64,000 nt of DNA from Aphrophora alni (taxonomy: Eukaryota; Arthropoda; Insecta; Hemiptera; Aphrophoridae), in contig OY740765.1 of the NCBI GenBank assembly GCA_963513935.1, positions 118,797,362-118,861,361 of the forward strand, given 5' to 3'. Under the pieces are notes generated by a model. That model saw nothing but the letters and a program-made list of their open reading frames with translations. It was not told the origin of the DNA and ran no database searches. This document shows, piece by piece, positions 24,208 through 36,590 of this stretch. The first letter of the stretch is position 1; each line of letters begins with the position of its first letter. Both the position numbers and the translations under genes were made by a program.

Positions 24208-24867
24208 TCGTGTCGGTGACTCTGCCCCAGCTGAACTCGAAGCTTTACGTATGTGAAGAAGACTACGCTCACTACGGTCGTGTCGGTGACTCTGCACTAT
24301 CTGAACTCGAAGCTTTACGTATGTGAAGAAGACTGCACTCGCTACGGTCGTGTCGGTGACTCTGCACTATCTGAACTCGAAGCTTTACGTATGTGAAGAA
24401 GACTACGCTCACTACGGTCGTGTCGGTGACTCTGCCCTAACTGAACTCTAAGTTTTACGTATGTGAAGAAGACTGCACTCGCTACGGTCGTGTCGGTGAC
24501 TCTGCACTATCTGAACTCGAAGCTTTACGTATGTGAAGAAGACTACGCTCACTACGGTCGTGTCGGTGACTCTGCCCTAACTGAACTCTAAGTTTTACGT
24601 ATGTGAAGAAGACTGCACTCGCTACGGTCGTGTCGGTGACTCTGCACTATCTGAACTCGAAGCTTTACGTATGTGAAGAAGACTACGCTCACTACGGTCG
24701 TGTCGGTGACTCTGCCCTAACTGAACTCTAAGTTTTACGTATGTGAAGAAGACTGCACTCGCTACGGTCGTGTCGGTGACTCTGCACTATCTGAACTCGA
24801 AGCTTTACGTATGTGAAGAAGACTACGCTCACTACGGTCGTGTCGGTGACTCTGCACTGCCGGATAA
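24208..24867 (+). repeat. 70-bp minisatellite, nine copies plus partial, with alternating monomers
   Basis: Unit starts ('tcgtgtcggtgactctgc') fall at 24208, 24278, 24348, 24418, 24488, 24558, 24628, 24698, 24768 and 24838 (partial). From the third unit on, two monomer types alternate strictly. Type a has 'cactatc', 'cgaagc' and 'acgctcac'; type b has 'ccctaac', 'ctaagtt' and 'gcactcgc'. This makes a 140-bp higher-order unit. The second unit is a hybrid (front of a, tail of b) and the first has its own 'ccccagc' front. The monomer derives from the end of repeat B, which has it once at about 20847-20920. Confidence 0.97.
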
Positions 24868-24869
24868 CT

Positions 24870-26880
24870 ATACGAATATCATAATTTCGTGGTAGGTTAG
24901 GGTTCGAAATTACATTCGCTATTTGTCACTATAGAAGGGCTGGGGTTAGTAACATTAAATGCATAATTGAAATCTGCAAATTTTCGTTTATGTTAGTGTG
25001 TTATAAGTTGAATAACAAACGAGATATGTACTGCAATGAACCTCTCACCATCTTGTGTGTTGCTCACTATGTCCGGTGACGACAGTCGCCAATTTTGGGA
25101 CACAAAATGTCTTTCGAGAACTTCTCTCACAAAGCAAAGTAATGGAACGGTACAGTCTAATGGAACTATTTGACTTTCGCTATAACCTAGACTGAGCGTT
25201 TCCTTCAATGTGCCCAACAGCTCGAACACACTTGACCCCCACCTCCCAATTTACTAAACTTCCACTAACTATATTTACTTTAAAATATGCCACGCTAAAA
25301 TCAATATTTGTTCTCCTTAAGCATTTTTGTTAAGTCTATGAGTAGTGTGTTTTTCGAGTTACTCCAAAAACTTGGTATTTGTCCAACGATTTGGTCACAA
25401 ATCTTATGAATAGAACCAGTGGTAATTTGAATTTTGAATAGTAAAAAAAAATAGGTTAAAAATAACTTATTGTAGATTTTTTTTCCAATAATCAAAATAC
25501 TAAAATTATTTATTTATTTCTACATGAAATAACAAAATTAAAAACATTAAATCCTGAATTTTCCGTTTTTCAAAACTTGACTTATGCAGATTGAATTTAG
25601 ACATTAATTTGTATTAAATTTTCTCTATGATACTTTTATTTTTAAAATATGTCAAATTTTATTTAGTTTTAAGCTTTCTGGATCTTTAACGTTTATTATT
25701 TTAAACACGCTTTACCCTTTTTTATTACTTTACTTCTCTAAACTTTAATACCACTTACATAAAGTTACAACATGATAAATTTCTTACGAAAAAGACATAA
25801 CATAATCTATGAACCCAGGAATAAATATGTTGGTTTAATTAATAATTTAATTTTGACAATTGAATTTCTTGAAGGTGTGAATTTTTTGAAGGAGTGAATT
25901 TAATACTTCAAGAGTGAAGTGAAGTATTTCTTTGACTCTCCAGTTGTTGGCTGCCTCCAAAGTCCGTGTCTCCTGATAATTGTCACTTATCGTACTTCGG
26001 CACCTCCAGCTGCCGTTTGGGAAGATAGATTTCTTAGATTAGAATATTTGGGTTTAACTTAGGATGCTGGAAAATTTTTTGAATTTTAAAAATTAAGAAT
26101 GAATGAGTAATTGACCTGTCCTAAATTAACTGTTGAAATTAGTTCTCAATTCGGGGCAAAGTAGAGTTTAAAATTAAACAAGATTGTTGACTATAATTTG
26201 TTCATATATTTTAATTAAAATAATTTTCCTGATTGCTAAATAATTTTTATTTTTAATTTGATGTTACATTTATCCAATAATCCACTAAACTTGTAAAAAG
26301 TTGATAATTATAATATAATGTTTTTGTGGATATAAGTTTAGAGTATTATACGATTTGTTCAATTTAAATAACAGTGTGATATTTCGATAATAATTTAAAT
26401 TAAACAGTGACATTAATCAGTGAAATATACGTAAAAGTTTATACTTAATAGGTATTAGTAATTATTATTTTGATGATGCATTTTTTGTATGTGTTCTTAT
26501 AATGTATTTTTTTTATAATTTTGTTTTTCCTTGTGTTGGAATCAAAATGTTAACATACAAAAAACACAAAAACTAACTTCACAGATAAATAATATTCACT
26601 TAAATCAATAAACTACGTATTATAAATTGAATTGACTATAAAAACAGTGAGAGTTTTTAGTAGACTAAACAAAAATATGGACTTGTGAAAAATAAAGGAA
26701 AGTAACGTGTGTTTGAGACAAAATGACAACTCGCCATCACTAATCAAGTTGACCAGCGTGTAACGCTAACTTCATCCAATTAAATCCTATGACATATTAC
26801 GTATTTTAGGCTTTTGGTTACATGAAATGCAAGTTTAAATCTTTAACTTTCCATTCATGCCAAATTTATTGCTATTCGAC
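24870..26880. other. unassigned AT-rich DNA
   Basis: The minus-strand ORFs at 24993-25229 and 25301-25495 have no family features. The stretch near 25010-25040 ('aacaaacgagatatgtac') resembles 21050-21070 ('cacacgagatatgtac'), so an old repeat fragment may be present. A short region around 25920-26030 is less AT-rich but has no open frame of note. Confidence 0.35.
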
Positions 26881-26888
26881 AATTTTTA

Positions 26889-27128
26889 ATGTATAAAAGG
26901 TTGAATAGAAGGCGTGAGACGTATTTTTCATACCGCTACCGCCAACAACCACCACGTTGTGCCTTTATAGGAGTTCCAGGATGTGGTATAACTGGTGTCC
27001 AGGCTGAAACTAGCCCCGCTTATAAAAGAAAGCATTGGCGTAAAACAACATCAACAAAATATAATAAATCTCACAAATATTGCCAATGTTATTCCCGCTT
27101 CAGTCTTATTCTTGTATGTCTGAACTGA
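26889..27128 (+). other. 79-codon ORF of unknown nature, upstream of the transposase pseudogene
   Basis: ATG ORF with a basic, aromatic N-terminus (MYKRLNRRRETYFSYRYRQQ) and a 'PGCGITGVQAETSP' stretch. I do not recognise a family. It lies just before a (TA)n tract and a transposase remnant on the same strand, so it could be a broken upstream part of that element, but it shows no match to the N-terminal helix-turn-helix expected there. It may be chance. Confidence 0.15.
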
Positions 27129-27137
27129 ATTCAGTAT

Positions 27138-27140
<3 letters not shown>

Positions 27141-27194
<54 letters not shown>
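27141..27194. repeat. (TA)n microsatellite
   Basis: About 54 bases of uninterrupted AT, abutting the transposase remnant on its 5' side. Confidence 0.95.
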
Positions 27195-27198
<4 letters not shown>

Positions 27199-27875
27199 AC
27201 GGTATATGGAAAAAGAAATTTGATTATCACTGCCAGATGATCGAGGCAAGCCTTCAGAAGTGGATGGAAAACCAAGTTCTACAGAATTTACCAGAAAAAT
27301 GTGTTATCTTTATTGATGATCCACCGTACCATGTGAAACCAGAAAACAAGGATCTTTGGGAGTCTGATACGAAAAAGTTATGATGAATTGGCTTGTAAGA
27401 TTGAAAATATGGAGAAATCTACGACAAGACGACACGAAACTACTTACTCTAAAGTTTAACAAAACTTCAAAAAGTTATATAAAATTGGTGAACTTTTGTA
27501 CCGTTACGGTCTCACTGTGTTCAGAATACCGCCTTATATGTGTGATCTTAACACAATCGAGTTTGTGTAGTCTAAGGTGAAATACTACAGTCCTTCAAGG
27601 AATGTATAAGGAAATATGTCACTTACAGCGCTACTTGTACTTATTAATGAAACTCAGGCTGTCATTGGACCAAGTCACTGGTAGAAGTACAGTGAACACG
27701 TTATAAATTGGTAAAAGAATACTGGGAAGAAGACGGAGTTTGTAAAATGCCACTGATGCATTGATAATACGTCTGGGAAAAAGTAGTGACAAAGAATCAA
27801 GTTTTACCGGTGGTGATTACGGTCATGAGAGAGATCATGATAGTGTAGTTATAAAGCAAATAATATTTTTGGGGT
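27195..27875 (+). pseudogene. decayed DDE transposase (Tc1/mariner-related), catalytic half
   Basis: Three frames together show the catalytic half of an insect DDE transposase, in order. 'FDYHCQMIEASLQKWMENQV' is followed by 'LQNLPEKCVIFIDDPPYHV', the second-aspartate block (usually 'lpp.svivmDNA.YH'). A shifted frame has 'MMNWLVRLKI' with 'LLTLKFNKTSKSYIK'. A third frame has 'GLTVFRIPPYMCDLNTIEFV', the third-acid block ('LPPYHcdLNpIElvW'), then 'LTALLVLINETQAVIGPSHW'. The C-terminal tail 'DALIIRLGKSSDKESSF' ends near 27875. There are at least two frameshifts and several stops, including one that replaces the W after 'IEFV'. The N-terminal half with its first catalytic aspartate is missing, replaced by the TA tract. 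The longest open pieces begin with TTG, not ATG, at 27195. It is inactive. Confidence 0.88.
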
Positions 27876-29285
27876 GATATACATTGCAGTGTGTACATTT
27901 ACACATAAAACATATAGATAAATAGTAATAATTTTTTTTTTTTTAAATACTGTATTGTACAACTCTTTGTGCGTGGTGAAAACAGTTGAAGCTCGCCCAC
28001 AAAACACAGTGTGGCATTGAGCGCCTTCGATTTGTAGTAGGCATAGACCTCTTGGACAGAAGATGTAATTTGTAGAGTTATAAATGGATGTATACAGCGT
28101 TGGTCCTACTGTTTATCTAAAACTATTAAATTAACTACTTAACATAATAAATCTTTCAGAACAATAAATCTGTGGCGCCCTTAAGATTTTAAGTTTGAAG
28201 CTGGAGTCATCGGAAACACAAATATTTCAATTTCTCATGTTTGGTGTGTTTCAGAATTATATTACTAAACACATTCATACGTTTTAAATCACTCATAATA
28301 TAATAGACTATCATTACTTCAAAAGTGAATTTGCTTATACTTACTTCATAAAGTAATTGTTGTTGAGACACGCCAATAACATAATCTTGTGTAAAATAGG
28401 TCAAGTTCAGATATTTACTCATCTACTGACATTAAAAAAAAATTGAAGAACTAAATTTTATGACATGTGAAGGAGCCAATTTGTTGAGCCACTAAAAATT
28501 GTAAGAGTAAAGGTAGCTAAACTTTTGAGATATTAATTAGTGAGTTTATAAGCGGCCCAGGTCCTTCATCGAAAGAGTTAGTTAAATTTAAAATAGAGCA
28601 AAGTTTCCATGCAACTTAAATACTTAAACTTGATTAACTGGTCAGGAAATCACAAGAGTGGCCATTGATTTTAAAGATATAATATAGAATCAATGGCGAG
28701 ATACAGGAGTTTGAATAAACAATTAATTATGAATTTATTAACAAATAAAGTAATTAAAATTATAACAATTAATTCTATTTCGCACAGGCTAATAGTCCAA
28801 ATATATCTCTTCAGGACACATACACACAATTTAAAATACATCTTAAAAACTATTTCTTACAACTAGAATAATTAATTAAATACTTAATTTTATGCGTGAT
28901 TAATTTGTAAATTAATGTGATGATTGTGAGGTGAATACAATTTTGATGGTTTGAGAAATTATTACATTATGCAATCGGTGTTGTTAATTACCTATTAATA
29001 GTACACTGTTAATTATTAACGTCACGACATATTGTTTAGGTTGTAATTTATAAGTTGATGTTATCATAAGTATAGCTGAGTAAGCATAGTTAATAAGTAG
29101 TAGTAAAATCCTTTATACCTGTAAACTAACTCAGTACACTTCTAAAGTATATTAGTTGTCACGAAAAACAATTAGTGGTAAAATGAATTTCTAAATGAAT
29201 TTTAGATTGTTATAGTAATTAAAGGTTTTTATTAAAAAGAAAGTTTTTTTAAAAAAACCTAACGTACCAGAAACGAAACGTAACT
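27876..29285. other. unassigned AT-rich DNA
   Basis: No gene recognised. The first 150 bases may be the 3' noncoding end of the transposon whose pseudogene precedes it, but I could not find a terminal inverted repeat. Confidence 0.35.
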
Positions 29286-29287
29286 TA

Positions 29288-29860
29288 TATATACAGGGTG
29301 ATCAGGAACTCTCTGGAACCGCTTAGTAGAATTAATTGTTCCTTAGGTTAAAATAAGATGAAAGTTCCAATAAACATTGGTCACAAAATGTTTCGTTTTC
29401 CATTTAACCACCATTTTGTTTTTTTACATAAAATCTTCATATATTTGGAAGTAGATAATATATTGAGTTAAAATTTAGTGTACAAATTTGTTATTATAGC
29501 TTTTTAGCAGGGTAATGAAATCGGAACGTTCTCTTCTATATTTTCAAAATGGCGGCAGTTTAAAGATTTTTAAAGTTAAATATCTCTAAAACCATTAAAT
29601 TTAAAACAATATACTTTTTTCAATGACAAATCAATAGGTTTTTTTCTGCACTTTAAAGTATGGCTGAATTATCGGCAAAAATTAAAAATTAAATTTTTTT
29701 GTAGTTATCGACATCATCAACAATTGGTCTAACAAAAATATTTCCAAATTTTAACGTAATTAATAATAAAAATAAATTATATTAACAGAAGTGTTTTGAA
29801 AATGAAAATGTTGATTTTCTAAATTTTGTTATTGTTATAGACAGTTACCTAAATTGTAAA
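29288..29860 (+). repeat. MITE-like fragment beginning 'acagggtgatcaggaact'
   Basis: The terminus 'tatacagggtgatcaggaac' is of the ACAGGGTG type that ends many insect nonautonomous DNA elements, and it is flanked by TA. The interior has 'aaaatggcggcagttt' and 'tatctctaaaaccatta', which resemble the wording of the other TIR elements here. No opposite end was found, so it is probably a solo end or an old copy. Confidence 0.45.
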
Positions 29861-31360
29861 TATGTCTTCTATTTTTTTATTTGAAGTAATGACCACAATT
29901 TTCAACTGTTCATAATTTTTTTGTATAACTCGTTCATGGATTATCATATAAAACAACCTTTACATCTACTAACTACAGTTTAAACTTTCGTTTGTTATAA
30001 ATTATTAGACATTTTATTTATATCTCCACACAATTGACTTTCATACAACAGTTGATTGGTTTTTAGAAATGGTGGTGTGACACTAAAATATATTCATCAT
30101 TTCTTTAATAAAAGTATATCTCGTTCCATTTGTATGGGGACACAAGACAAACACATATATAAAAATGATGAAAGCAAAATAACCCAGGACAATCTGGAAT
30201 TAGGTTTTATATATACTTTATTAAGAGGTAGGGAGGGCTCATTTTCTCACTTCAAATTGTGTGTGTGTAAAAGGTGAATTTATATTTACTTCTGCCGCTA
30301 TGAACAAAGTTTTTTTATCCACTTCATAAAATCATTACAAAATTTCTGTCTAATACATTGAAAATGATAACGGTTTTTGTTTCTCTTTCTGCAGTGTCAA
30401 AATTGTTCTCAATTTAAACATATTTTCTTACAAACCAATGTTTGATGCTATTCCACTAACACTGACAAGATCATAAAAATCATTCATGGCCTTAATAATT
30501 AATGAAATCTTGTTTTTTTCTTAAAGTGAGTGTTTCATAAAATGCAGATCGATTTACTATAATTAAAAATTTACACATACACATATATATATATTTACAT
30601 ATATATTGTAAAGAAACTGAACAAAATTTTATATAATTTATTTGAAATAGCCTACTTATAAAAATCAAAACCTGTTTTTTGTTGATTATATTATTTTATG
30701 CTTTATAAATAAAAATTATATTACTATGTATTTGTAAAACAAATTATTGATAGTCATAATAAAATAATAATTATATTACGGCTCACTAATAAATACATAT
30801 ACTATTTGAATTTACAACCAACTTTCAACATAAATTTAAAGTATAAACAAATTCAACAGAAAATATTACTAAGTGCTAAAAGAATAAGAAGAAATAATAT
30901 GACTAGAGGCATAATTATTATAATGCAGACTTGCTCAAGATTGATCTAAAATTGTTTAAGTAATCTAAAAGTAGTTGATAAAAATGATGGTTGGTGTCAG
31001 ACACCTTGGAAGGGCCACTACAGAAAAAAAAATTTGCCTGCAAAACATGCAGTATAAGAAATTTACAGGATATAACTATGAACCAGAAGGAAAATACCTG
31101 TAAAAAACCTGAAGCCATTGCACAAAAGAAGCAACTGTAATTCCAACCTGTATATTTTTGCCAAAGGTGTTACTGATTTAGAGGGTGATAAAAAAATAGT
31201 TTTATAGAAAAATTTTTAGTATTTATTTTTGTATGTAGATAGAAAAGTCTTTTTAGGTTTCAATTAGTAGAAAATATAGGTTTTTATTATTAAATTCTTT
31301 GACATAACTATTCAAAAGAACAGGTTTTTTATTGCATTGTTGTAATGTATGATTTTGACA
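29861..31360. other. unassigned AT-rich DNA
   Basis: ORFs at 30056-30277 (+) and 30918-31118 (-) show no family. Short ATATAC runs lie near 30580-30610. Confidence 0.4.
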
Positions 31361-31364
31361 CTTG

Positions 31365-31600
31365 TTACATAGGGTGATGTTGGTTGACTTGTCTACCATT
31401 AAGATCTCGTAAACTATTTATCTGACGAACATCTTTCAATTGGGATCATCTTACTTATATCGGTGGTATGAGATTTAAAAATCTGTTTTCCAAACTTCAA
31501 GAAATAGCCGCCATATTGGAAAATTTCTTATGGGAATTATCCCGTTTTACACGGTATGGGAATAAACACAACATTTTCAGCCTTTTTTATTTTTTGTATG
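31365..31600 (+). repeat. MITE-like fragment beginning 'acatagggtgatgttggttg'
   Basis: A second ACA.AGGGTG-type terminus, followed by 'aagatctcgtaaactattta' and 'atagccgccatattgg'. It is similar in style but not clearly homologous to the fragment at 29288. No partner end was seen. Confidence 0.35.
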
Positions 31601-32935
31601 TTTTAATGAAATCAACCGTTTAGGAGTTACCTAAATTAACCAAAAAATAATATATTGATTAAAAAATAGTATTTTATCCTACAAGATTTTATCGGTAGCA
31701 TTATTTCATAGAATAGTGATTCTGGAATGACAACACGTTTTAGAGCACATCATACTGATTCTAATTTACGGTGATCATGTAATAAGTGTTTGAGCACAGT
31801 ACTACAATTTGTTCTTATGGTAATCCATTTATAAATATTTGAACAGAGATAAGGCATCTAATTGTCATGTAGTTTAACTACAAAATCAAAATAAAGAGTA
31901 TGTTTAATATGAAATAGTTAGACTTTTAAATATAATAACACATAAATAAATGACATGTAAAGTTTGTTATTAACATTATTGTAATTATATAAAGTGTACA
32001 ATGCAAAATTGTATTCATTGTTAAATCAAAAGCTGTGTCTTAAGAAAAATATAATTGTAAAGACATAAAACAACAATTAAGATAATTATTAGATTGTTCA
32101 TATTAACATACACAGAAATGAGAGTTATCCCAAAACAATGATTATTAGCTTTACACCAAAGTGTTTAAATACAAATAAATAGAATATATAAACACTATCC
32201 TATAATAAAATAAATAATATAAACGTTATTATGTTTTTTTTTTAATATTATTATGTATTATAAAAACATTATTAGAATGAATAATATAAAGTAATGATTC
32301 TTTCTGCATACTAAATTTCACACGAATTTTAAAAAAAATCAGTAATCCAACTTTGCAAAATATTAATGTGCCCCTCTAGTGTAGTTCTTTATAGTACAAC
32401 GGTGCAATTCAGGCATAGCCGAAAATTGGCAATTCTGAATATTCACCCAATCTGGAAATATCATGTACCGGTATGGTACTAAGTTACTTTTTGTAAGAGA
32501 CTGGAGTATGGAATACAAGGACATAGCTAAGCCTGGAAAAGCCAACACTTTGATTGATGAGTGTCATTATAGAATACCCGGAAACTTCATGTAGCCTACC
32601 TAATAACATGAATGAAAAATATTAATAATTTAACATTAAACATTATTTATACTACATACATGTAACACAGTCAAGTACTTGATACATTCTATGTAGATTC
32701 TGTTACCATTCTTAAGGATGATATCCTCAAATAGATGCTCTTGGAACCAGGAATGGTAATGTTTAAAAAAAGAGATCTAGATAATTTTTATTGACTGGTA
32801 ATTTATTTAACCTTTTTAAATTTTGCGATTCTGGGTTTTAAGTTAACCATTTACATAAAGATAACATGTAACATAGATTAGTATTTCTTTTTTTTTAAAT
32901 TAATTAAAAGAACAATCTGCAAGGTAACAATTGAC

Positions 32936-32970
<35 letters not shown>

Positions 32971-34300
32971 TTACAATATTTATACGCCCCAAAAGATTTA
33001 GATAATTTTAATCAAACCCCCCCCCCCATACAATTAATTGCTAAGTAAGTTAAAAAAAAAATAGAAAAAGACAATTCTTTAAAGTATGTAATGTTAAAAA
33101 TTTAGTTTTTAAATTATATAAATATATATTAAAGTTAACAAATTTTAATTAATTAATTTCTCATAAAATATATAAGAATTAATTAATGACATATAAAAAT
33201 ATAAGTTGGCCAACTGTAGAAGGAAAATTTGTTTTTAAATGTATATATTAACAAAGGGAGATATTTATTTATTTTTGATTATATATTGACGTCATTTTTT
33301 TGAATTTTGAAAAATTAACCCCTTTGGGGTCGTAAGGTCGAAAGGTGCATGCGTATCCCATCCATATTTTATTTTATTTTGCTTTTTATACATATATAAA
33401 AATAATCATGTCTAGTTCAACAAAAACATCCAAAACATTATTTCACAAATGCACTTTAAGTTTATTCTGACTAACTTAAATTCACAGCTTAAGTTGTTCG
33501 TTAGTTTTCACTTTGTCCTTTTACATTACTTAAAACAAAGTCCTCAGGTCTTAGCATGGACTTGAAATTTACTGCAGGAACTTATTTTTTACAGCATGCT
33601 GGAACCAGCTGTATAGCTGCAGAAAATAAATCTACAAATTAAAGAAAGAACAGACATTTCTAGACAGGTTTAAACATTTCTGTTGCAGATTTATGAGCAA
33701 CATATTTTTCTGTAATTAGGTTTTATAAAAATGCAATTTCTTTAAAGACAAAATGTTATATACATATTCAAATAAATTACTGAATGACTTTACTTTATTA
33801 TAGATAAAAACGAAAACGAAGCTTTTCTTTTTAAAAGATTGTTTGAATTTAAGCTGGTACAATTTACAGACAATTCCAAAAATTAGTTTTATTAAAATTA
33901 ATGATTCATTAATTGATGATTTGATTTTATAATTACTAAAAATAAAGCTTTGTTTTATTCTTTCATAAGATTATATAAATTTATATTCTAAAAAGAATTT
34001 ACAGACAACTTAAGGTTTATTATGATTGAAAACAGATTTCAAAATTTTATATTTATAAAATAGAAATGCATATTTTTAAGATGGTTAACTGAATAAGGTT
34101 TAAACTGAAAATTTTGGGTTACCTGGTTTTAGCAGAATCGAACGCTTGTAAGGCACAGATGAAATTGATTGTGATGAACTTGATACTTCATTGAAACTTA
34201 ACACGATTATGTATTTAATTTAGAAAACATGAGTTTTCGCACGCCTTTAGAAGAAAATTTTGACTCATGTTGAACTGAAGTTAAGAACATTTATAATTTT
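31601..34300. other. unassigned AT-rich DNA with short microsatellites
   Basis: Contains a (TA)n at 32941-32967, a C-run of nine or more near 33017-33027, and many A/T runs. The minus-strand ORF 32363-32548 has no recognised family. Confidence 0.4.
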
Positions 34301-34329
34301 GAAAAGTTTACGACATGCATTGAAGGTGA

Positions 34330-34980
34330 ACTCAGATCAGTCTCACTATCTCTAGACAGAGCCTACCTCAATGCTATCGCATCGGGCCAAGTCCACAGTC
34401 GAATCACGTGAGGCTGTTTTCAGACTAGTCCACCAGATTGTAGCAGCTCACCGGAGCTCTAAATTGAAATATAATTACGGGAAACGGGTGCCGGTGAATT
34501 TAAAGATGCAAGGTCGGCACAGATCTCCCCCTACAAAAGACGGAGTCCCCGGGTGAAAGAGCAAGTGACAAGGCTTCGTGCAAAGGATATATCCTAAAAC
34601 TAAACCTAAACAGATACTTAACTTATTACTAACGAACCCAACGACGACCGTAATCTGGTCAATACACCTTCACCAAGAATATCATGAACAAGTACAAAAT
34701 TACATGAGAAATATAAGACAAAATACAAACGAATAACAATTTAAACACAAAACAATAACATACACAAGAATTATTTCATGCAAGCTGGACTCAATATGTC
34801 CAAAGGTTTGGAGGATATTGAAATCCTGTTAAATGATCTCTAAGTAAGAGGTGATCAGTCTCTCATTAAAGAAGAAATAAGATGCTCACGAGATGGCCAG
34901 TCTCGGGCTAAAGACAAGTCCGGTGGGTTTGCTTGCAAGCGTATATCGGTATAAAACCGAGGATAACCACACAAGTGGTG
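34330..34980. other. less AT-rich block next to the gypsy remnant, probably part of the same LTR element
   Basis: Composition changes sharply at about 34330. A 61-codon plus-strand ORF (34371-34556) and an overlapping frame with 'GELRSVSLSLDRAYLNAIAS' are open here. The second looks protein-like but I cannot name it. On the minus strand this block lies downstream of the pol remnant, where an env-like or LTR portion would be expected. No paired LTR is visible. Confidence 0.3.
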
Positions 34981-34987
34981 AAGAATT

Positions 34988-35465
34988 TCAGGTGGGGTTC
35001 CTTAGCTCATGGCGACCTAAAGGTTGATTGAAGTTAATTTCAGATGAGGTGTTTTCCTCAGGAGGAGTGTAGTGTGGTTTGAGCTGCTCAACATGAGCCT
35101 TTTTGATGAATCGGTTAGAGTTTTTAAAAGAAAGGGCAACTGTGACAGGAGTAAGAAAATCAAGTATTCGGAAGGGGCCAGACCATCGAGGCATCAGTTT
35201 GGTTGTCTTTTTTTGCAGCCGCGGAACTCAGATGGTGTGTTTTACACCAAACTATTTCGCCTATCCTGAAGGTGTGGGGTTTCCTATTTTTATTATACGC
35301 TTTCTCGGACTTCTGATGTGCTTGAAGTAGATGATGTTTTGCTTAACTCCAAATTTCTTTGGAGTCAGCGCTTTCCTGAGGTAAAATGTCGTTGATGTTC
35401 CAGGATAAGCTCAGCGGTGTATTCGGTAGAAAGTTGAACATGATTTTAAATGGATAAGTTTTTAT
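34988..35465 (-). pseudogene. gypsy-type LTR retrotransposon, pol (integrase) C-terminal remnant
   Basis: The minus-strand ORF reads MPRWSGPFRILDFLTPVTVA, then 'NRFIKKAHVEQLKPHYTPPE'. This is the conserved C-terminal region of gypsy integrases ('pRWsGPf.I..fLTPVtV.L...........aHV.QLKp'). Just upstream, in a neighbouring frame, is 'QAHQKSEKAYNKNRKPHTF' followed by 'RIGEIVWCKTHHLSSAAAKK', the typical segment before it ('...yn..Rr...f.vGd.V..k.h.lS.a...'). At least two frameshifts and a stop break it. The catalytic core of integrase and all upstream pol are missing. Two plus-strand ORFs over the same bases are shadows. Confidence in the family is high; whether it belongs to an errantivirus is not decided. 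Confidence 0.88.
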
Positions 35466-35639
35466 TGACTCATTTTGAGCGAAGTTGAAAGCTAACTGTG
35501 ACTTTAAAAAATGTGGTTAATGAGAGATATACTATACCTGTTATTGTGTCCTTCACAAGAAACACTAAACTAAAACCTATAAGAATAAGTTTAGGAGGTA
35601 CACACATAAAACTATTAGAAGAGGTCAAATATACAGATG

Positions 35640-36590
35640 TTATCCTCTTACAATACTGCAAAAGTATGTAGAGTTGACACCAAGGAAGAAAAGCTCTGCT
35701 CCAGGATTGCATTATATCACTCTTAACAGTACTGCAAAAGTACCTTGTAAATTGCACCAAGATAGACCACTTTTGATCAAGCACTGCATCATAATTTTCT
35801 TAAAGTACTTAACAATGATTAGTGCTTCGCAGTAATGCAGCTCATCTATAATCTAGCATTGCATTATAATAACAATCAATTGCTTCACAGTAAAGAAACA
35901 CATTTATATTTACAGCATTTTATCATAATACAAATAGAATACTTCATAATACTCAATTGATTCACAGTAATACAGCACATCTGTACTCCAACGTTGCATC
36001 ATAATACTACTTGAATACTTCATAATGATCAATTACTACACAGTAATGCAGTGCACATCTATGCTCCAGCATAACATTAACAATTCAAAAAATACTGACG
36101 TAGCATCTTGTGTTTAGTAACAAGGCAGAACAGTTCAGCACCAGGATTGCATTAAAATACTCCTAACAATGCATCTTCAGAATGGTTTAAAAAAAGATGA
36201 TCTTTACTGAAACCCTGGGTCATAATACTCCCAGAGTATCTCATAACAATAATTATCTCTGCAGTAATGCAGAATATCCCTATTCCAGCACTGTATTATA
36301 TCAATCCTTAAAATATATCCAAAGAACTTGGTACTTTGCAGCAAAGCAGAACAACTCTTTTCTAGTATTATATCAAAATAAACCTAAAACACTTCATAAT
36401 AATAATTTGCCTTACAGCAAGACAACATAACTCTGCTCCAGCAGTGCATCATAACACTCATAACATAGCCAATGGAACTTGTGAATTCATATTGTAGAAT
36501 ATCTCTGCTTTGCAAGGGAGCATACTTCTGCTCCAGTATTGCATTATTAAAAACTTAATAATATATCCTTACCTTGAGCATTTCAGAACA
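35640..36590 (+). repeat. degenerate satellite, flavour 1 (~75-80-bp period)
   Basis: Recurring wording 'tctgctccagcattgcatca', 'taatactcctaa', 'acttcataacaatcaattgc' and 'cacagtaatgcagaacatct' repeats about every 75-80 bases with heavy divergence and indels. The 'ctccagcattgcatcat' core resembles 'ctccaacattgcttcatt' of the next array, so both probably share an ancestor. Short ORFs inside are chance. Confidence 0.8.

Noticed and set aside
35072..35330. Two plus-strand ORFs
   Set aside because: Antisense to the gypsy pol remnant, where the minus strand shows the conserved integrase C-terminal motifs.
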